NCBI GenBank assembly: GCA_964437425.1 | Contig: CAYTGO010000001.1 | Location: 192,573 to 256,572 of the forward strand | Direction of reading: 5' to 3' | Length of the DNA: 64,000 nucleotides | Source of the DNA: Scalindua sp964437425 | GTDB taxonomy: Bacteria; Planctomycetota; Brocadiia; Brocadiales; Scalinduaceae | Shown: positions 62,556 through 64,000 of the stretch, piece by piece | How the letters are laid out: every line of letters begins with the position of its first letter | Position numbering within the stretch: the first letter of the stretch is position 1 | Notes under the pieces: generated by a model | What the model was told of the DNA's origin: nothing | The model's input: the letters and a program-made list of their open reading frames with translations, nothing else | The model's database searches: none | Program-made: the position numbers and the translations under genes

Positions 62556-63806
62556 ATGATTACCGAACATCTTATTGTCAATCTTATCTTGATTTTAACC
62601 GTAGCCTGGTTTCTTGGAAGGGTTTTTGCCAGGTTTGGTTTGCCTGTTGTATTGGGAGAGTTACTGGCAGGTATTATTCTCGGACCTCCATTGCTGGGTA
62701 TTATCAGTACATCCGAACCGATTGAACTGCTGGCTGAGTTCGGAATTTTCTTCCTGATGTTTTACGCGGGGCTTGAGATGGATCCAAAGGAGGCTGTGGA
62801 ACATATCTGGCCGTCCACTGCTGTTGCAATTGGAGGGTTTATCCTCCCATTTGTTTTTGGATTTATTGTCTGCAAGATGTTCGGGGGAACCATGTTCCAG
62901 TCTCTGTTTGTAGGTATTGGGATTTCTATAACTGCCATAGCAGTTCAATCCAGGATACTGCATGATATGCAGATTCAGAATACCAGTATAGGGCATATTA
63001 TAATTGGCGCTGCAATTGTAAACGATATTCTCGCGTTAATTTCGCTGTCAATACTATTGGATCTGGCAGAGAGCGGCTCAATTCAGATTTTCCAAATTGC
63101 ATTCATTGTCTTCAAAGTTGCTGCTTTCTTTGGCTTAACCATACTTATCGGTCAGTTTGTTATTCCGAGATTTATCAGAAAACTGGACGATCGCGAAGGC
63201 AAGGCGTTTACATTTGCGCTTGTATGTGCATTAGTTATGGCTTATATGGCGGAACTCGCTGGCCTTCACCTGATAATCGGTGCTTTCCTGGCGGGACAGT
63301 TTGTACGTAAGGAGATCATGGATATTGATATTTATCAGAAGATAAGTGATCGCTTCTACGGTATAAGCTATGGTTTTATGGCCCCCATCTTCTTTGTATC
63401 CCTGTCTTTTCATCTTCATATTCACTGGGAATGGTCATTTATTTTCTTTACCATTACTATCACCTTAATTGCAATCTTTGGAAAGATTCTTGGTTGTGGT
63501 TTTGGTGCATATCTATACAGAAAAAGCTTCTGGGATTCTACCATAATCGGTTCAGGCATGAACGGCCGAGGGGCAATGGAGATGGTAATTGCAGCCGTGA
63601 TTATTGAGTTAAGTGACAAATTAATTGCAAGTCACACAATTACCGAACCCTTAATTACGAAAGATCAATTTTCAGCCCTGATCTGCATGGCCTTCATTAC
63701 CACATTGATTGCACCTCTGACTCTGAAATGGACTGTTAAAAAATCGTGTTCCCTTGATGAAAATGCGCAATTCTGCCAACTTTGGGAGAGGAGTAAGAAG
63801 AGTTAA
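62556..63806 (+). CDS. CPA2 cation/proton antiporter, paralog 2 (ND motif)
   Basis: A 416-residue paralog, the same length, of the gene at 61086, alignable without gaps over nearly the whole protein. At the ion site it has Asn156-Asp157 in GAAIVNDILAL instead of Asp-Asp, which in CPA families goes with electroneutral exchange or different ion choice. Other core motifs, e.g. ELAGLHLIIGAFLAGQF, are kept. Arose by tandem duplication and divergence. Downstream flanking bases are also similar between the two (GTTGCGAGTTGTCCA-like). Confidence 0.9.
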   Translation: MITEHLIVNLILILTVAWFLGRVFARFGLPVVLGELLAGIILGPPLLGIISTSEPIELLAEFGIFFLMFYAGLEMDPKEAVEHIWPSTAVAIGGFILPFVFGFIVCKMFGGTMFQSLFVGIGISITAIAVQSRILHDMQIQNTSIGHIIIGAAIVNDILALISLSILLDLAESGSIQIFQIAFIVFKVAAFFGLTILIGQFVIPRFIRKLDDREGKAFTFALVCALVMAYMAELAGLHLIIGAFLAGQFVRKEIMDIDIYQKISDRFYGISYGFMAPIFFVSLSFHLHIHWEWSFIFFTITITLIAIFGKILGCGFGAYLYRKSFWDSTIIGSGMNGRGAMEMVIAAVIIELSDKLIASHTITEPLITKDQFSALICMAFITTLIAPLTLKWTVKKSCSLDENAQFCQLWERSKKS

Positions 63807-63870
63807 AGACCTGTTGCGAGTTGTCCACACAATGAGCAGAGTAATTTACTACCATTCCCTCAGTTGCAGT

Positions 63871-64000
63871 CTACGCCTGCTCTTTATTCATTTCGTCTTC
63901 ATACAGTGGTGACATCTGCCAGCATCTGTCTATTACCTTGGGTAATGTATCCAGAAAATAGTCAACGTCTTCTTCCGAATTATCTTTTCCAAGACTTACA
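63871..64000 (-). CDS. C-terminal end of a cysteine desulfurase (NifS/IscS type), cut by window edge
   Basis: Minus-strand frame ending in TAG at 63871. The visible 42 residues read VSLGKDNSEEDVDYFLDTLP then VIDRCWQMSPLYED, which is the final part of NifS/IscS-family cysteine desulfurases (strand, SLG-x-N/T-xEEDVDYF helix and MSPLY). The catalytic Cys and PLP Lys are outside the window. Confidence 0.85.
   Translation of the reverse strand, partial: VSLGKDNSEEDVDYFLDTLPKVIDRCWQMSPLYEDEMNKEQA

Overview
The window is one continuous AT-rich bacterial chromosome segment with dense housekeeping and energy genes, few repeats, no phage and no CRISPR array. The gene set is: a Na+-NQR-type quinone reductase with Rnf-like traits, two futalosine-pathway menaquinone genes (mqnB, mqnD), a methylenetetrahydrofolate reductase beside a GltD/MvhD-type flavoprotein, an AMP-forming acetyl-CoA synthetase, a split glycine decarboxylase and LipM/LipA lipoate synthesis. 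This fits an anaerobic, acetyl-CoA-pathway bacterium such as an anammox planctomycete (Brocadiales, perhaps Scalindua-like). That assignment is inference: no hydrazine, ladderane or rRNA gene is present to prove it.

Layout. 1-6.3 kb: surface polysaccharide genes (end of a polymerase-like protein, flippase, two GT4 glycosyltransferases, a WcaJ-type initiating transferase, an EamA transporter). 6.4-9.5 kb, minus strand: metF and its flavoprotein partner. 9.7-14.7 kb: a secreted protein, a tRNA with CAT anticodon, glyS and xerD. 14.7-20 kb: phosphomannomutase, a candidate oriC with DnaA boxes, dnaA and ugd. 20-25.6 kb: acs, a lone 2-hydroxyacyl-CoA dehydratase subunit, radC, mlaC, fabI. 25.8-31.7 kb, minus strand: nqrA-B-C-DE-F. 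31.9-40.5 kb: small exported proteins, a lipoprotein built from a 252-bp tandem duplication, a diguanylate cyclase, a hydroxyacid dehydrogenase, a TIR-TPR protein, a cysteine-synthase-like enzyme and a TPR lipoprotein. 40.5-48.8 kb: nitroreductase, mqnD/mqnB, an RRM protein, then lipM-lipA-gcvPB-gcvPA-gcvH and a PII protein. 49-54.5 kb: a YyaL-type protein, dapA-like, ribD and PilZ. 54.8-64 kb: an accessory stretch with two DUF1566 paralogs around two unknown membrane-anchored proteins, decayed fragments, a sugar epimerase, a DEDDh exonuclease, tandem cation/proton antiporters and the end of a cysteine desulfurase.

How the genes fit together. Glycine cleavage (gcvH, gcvPA, gcvPB) with its lipoylation enzymes feeds one-carbon units that MetF can process. 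Menaquinone from the futalosine route could be the acceptor for the NQR complex, which would set up a sodium gradient used or balanced by the two antiporters. ugd, phosphomannomutase, the glycosyltransferases, flippase and WcaJ form a sugar-nucleotide to surface-glycan route. The diguanylate cyclase and the PilZ protein are two ends of c-di-GMP signalling.

Most unusual items: an NqrA that keeps two RnfC-type [4Fe-4S] motifs together with an NqrD-NqrE fusion; a TIR-TPR protein without an NTPase core; a PII protein with Phe in place of the uridylylated Tyr51; tandem antiporters differing as DD versus ND at the ion site; a copy of the antiporter leader stranded 5.4 kb upstream; and a candidate replication origin.
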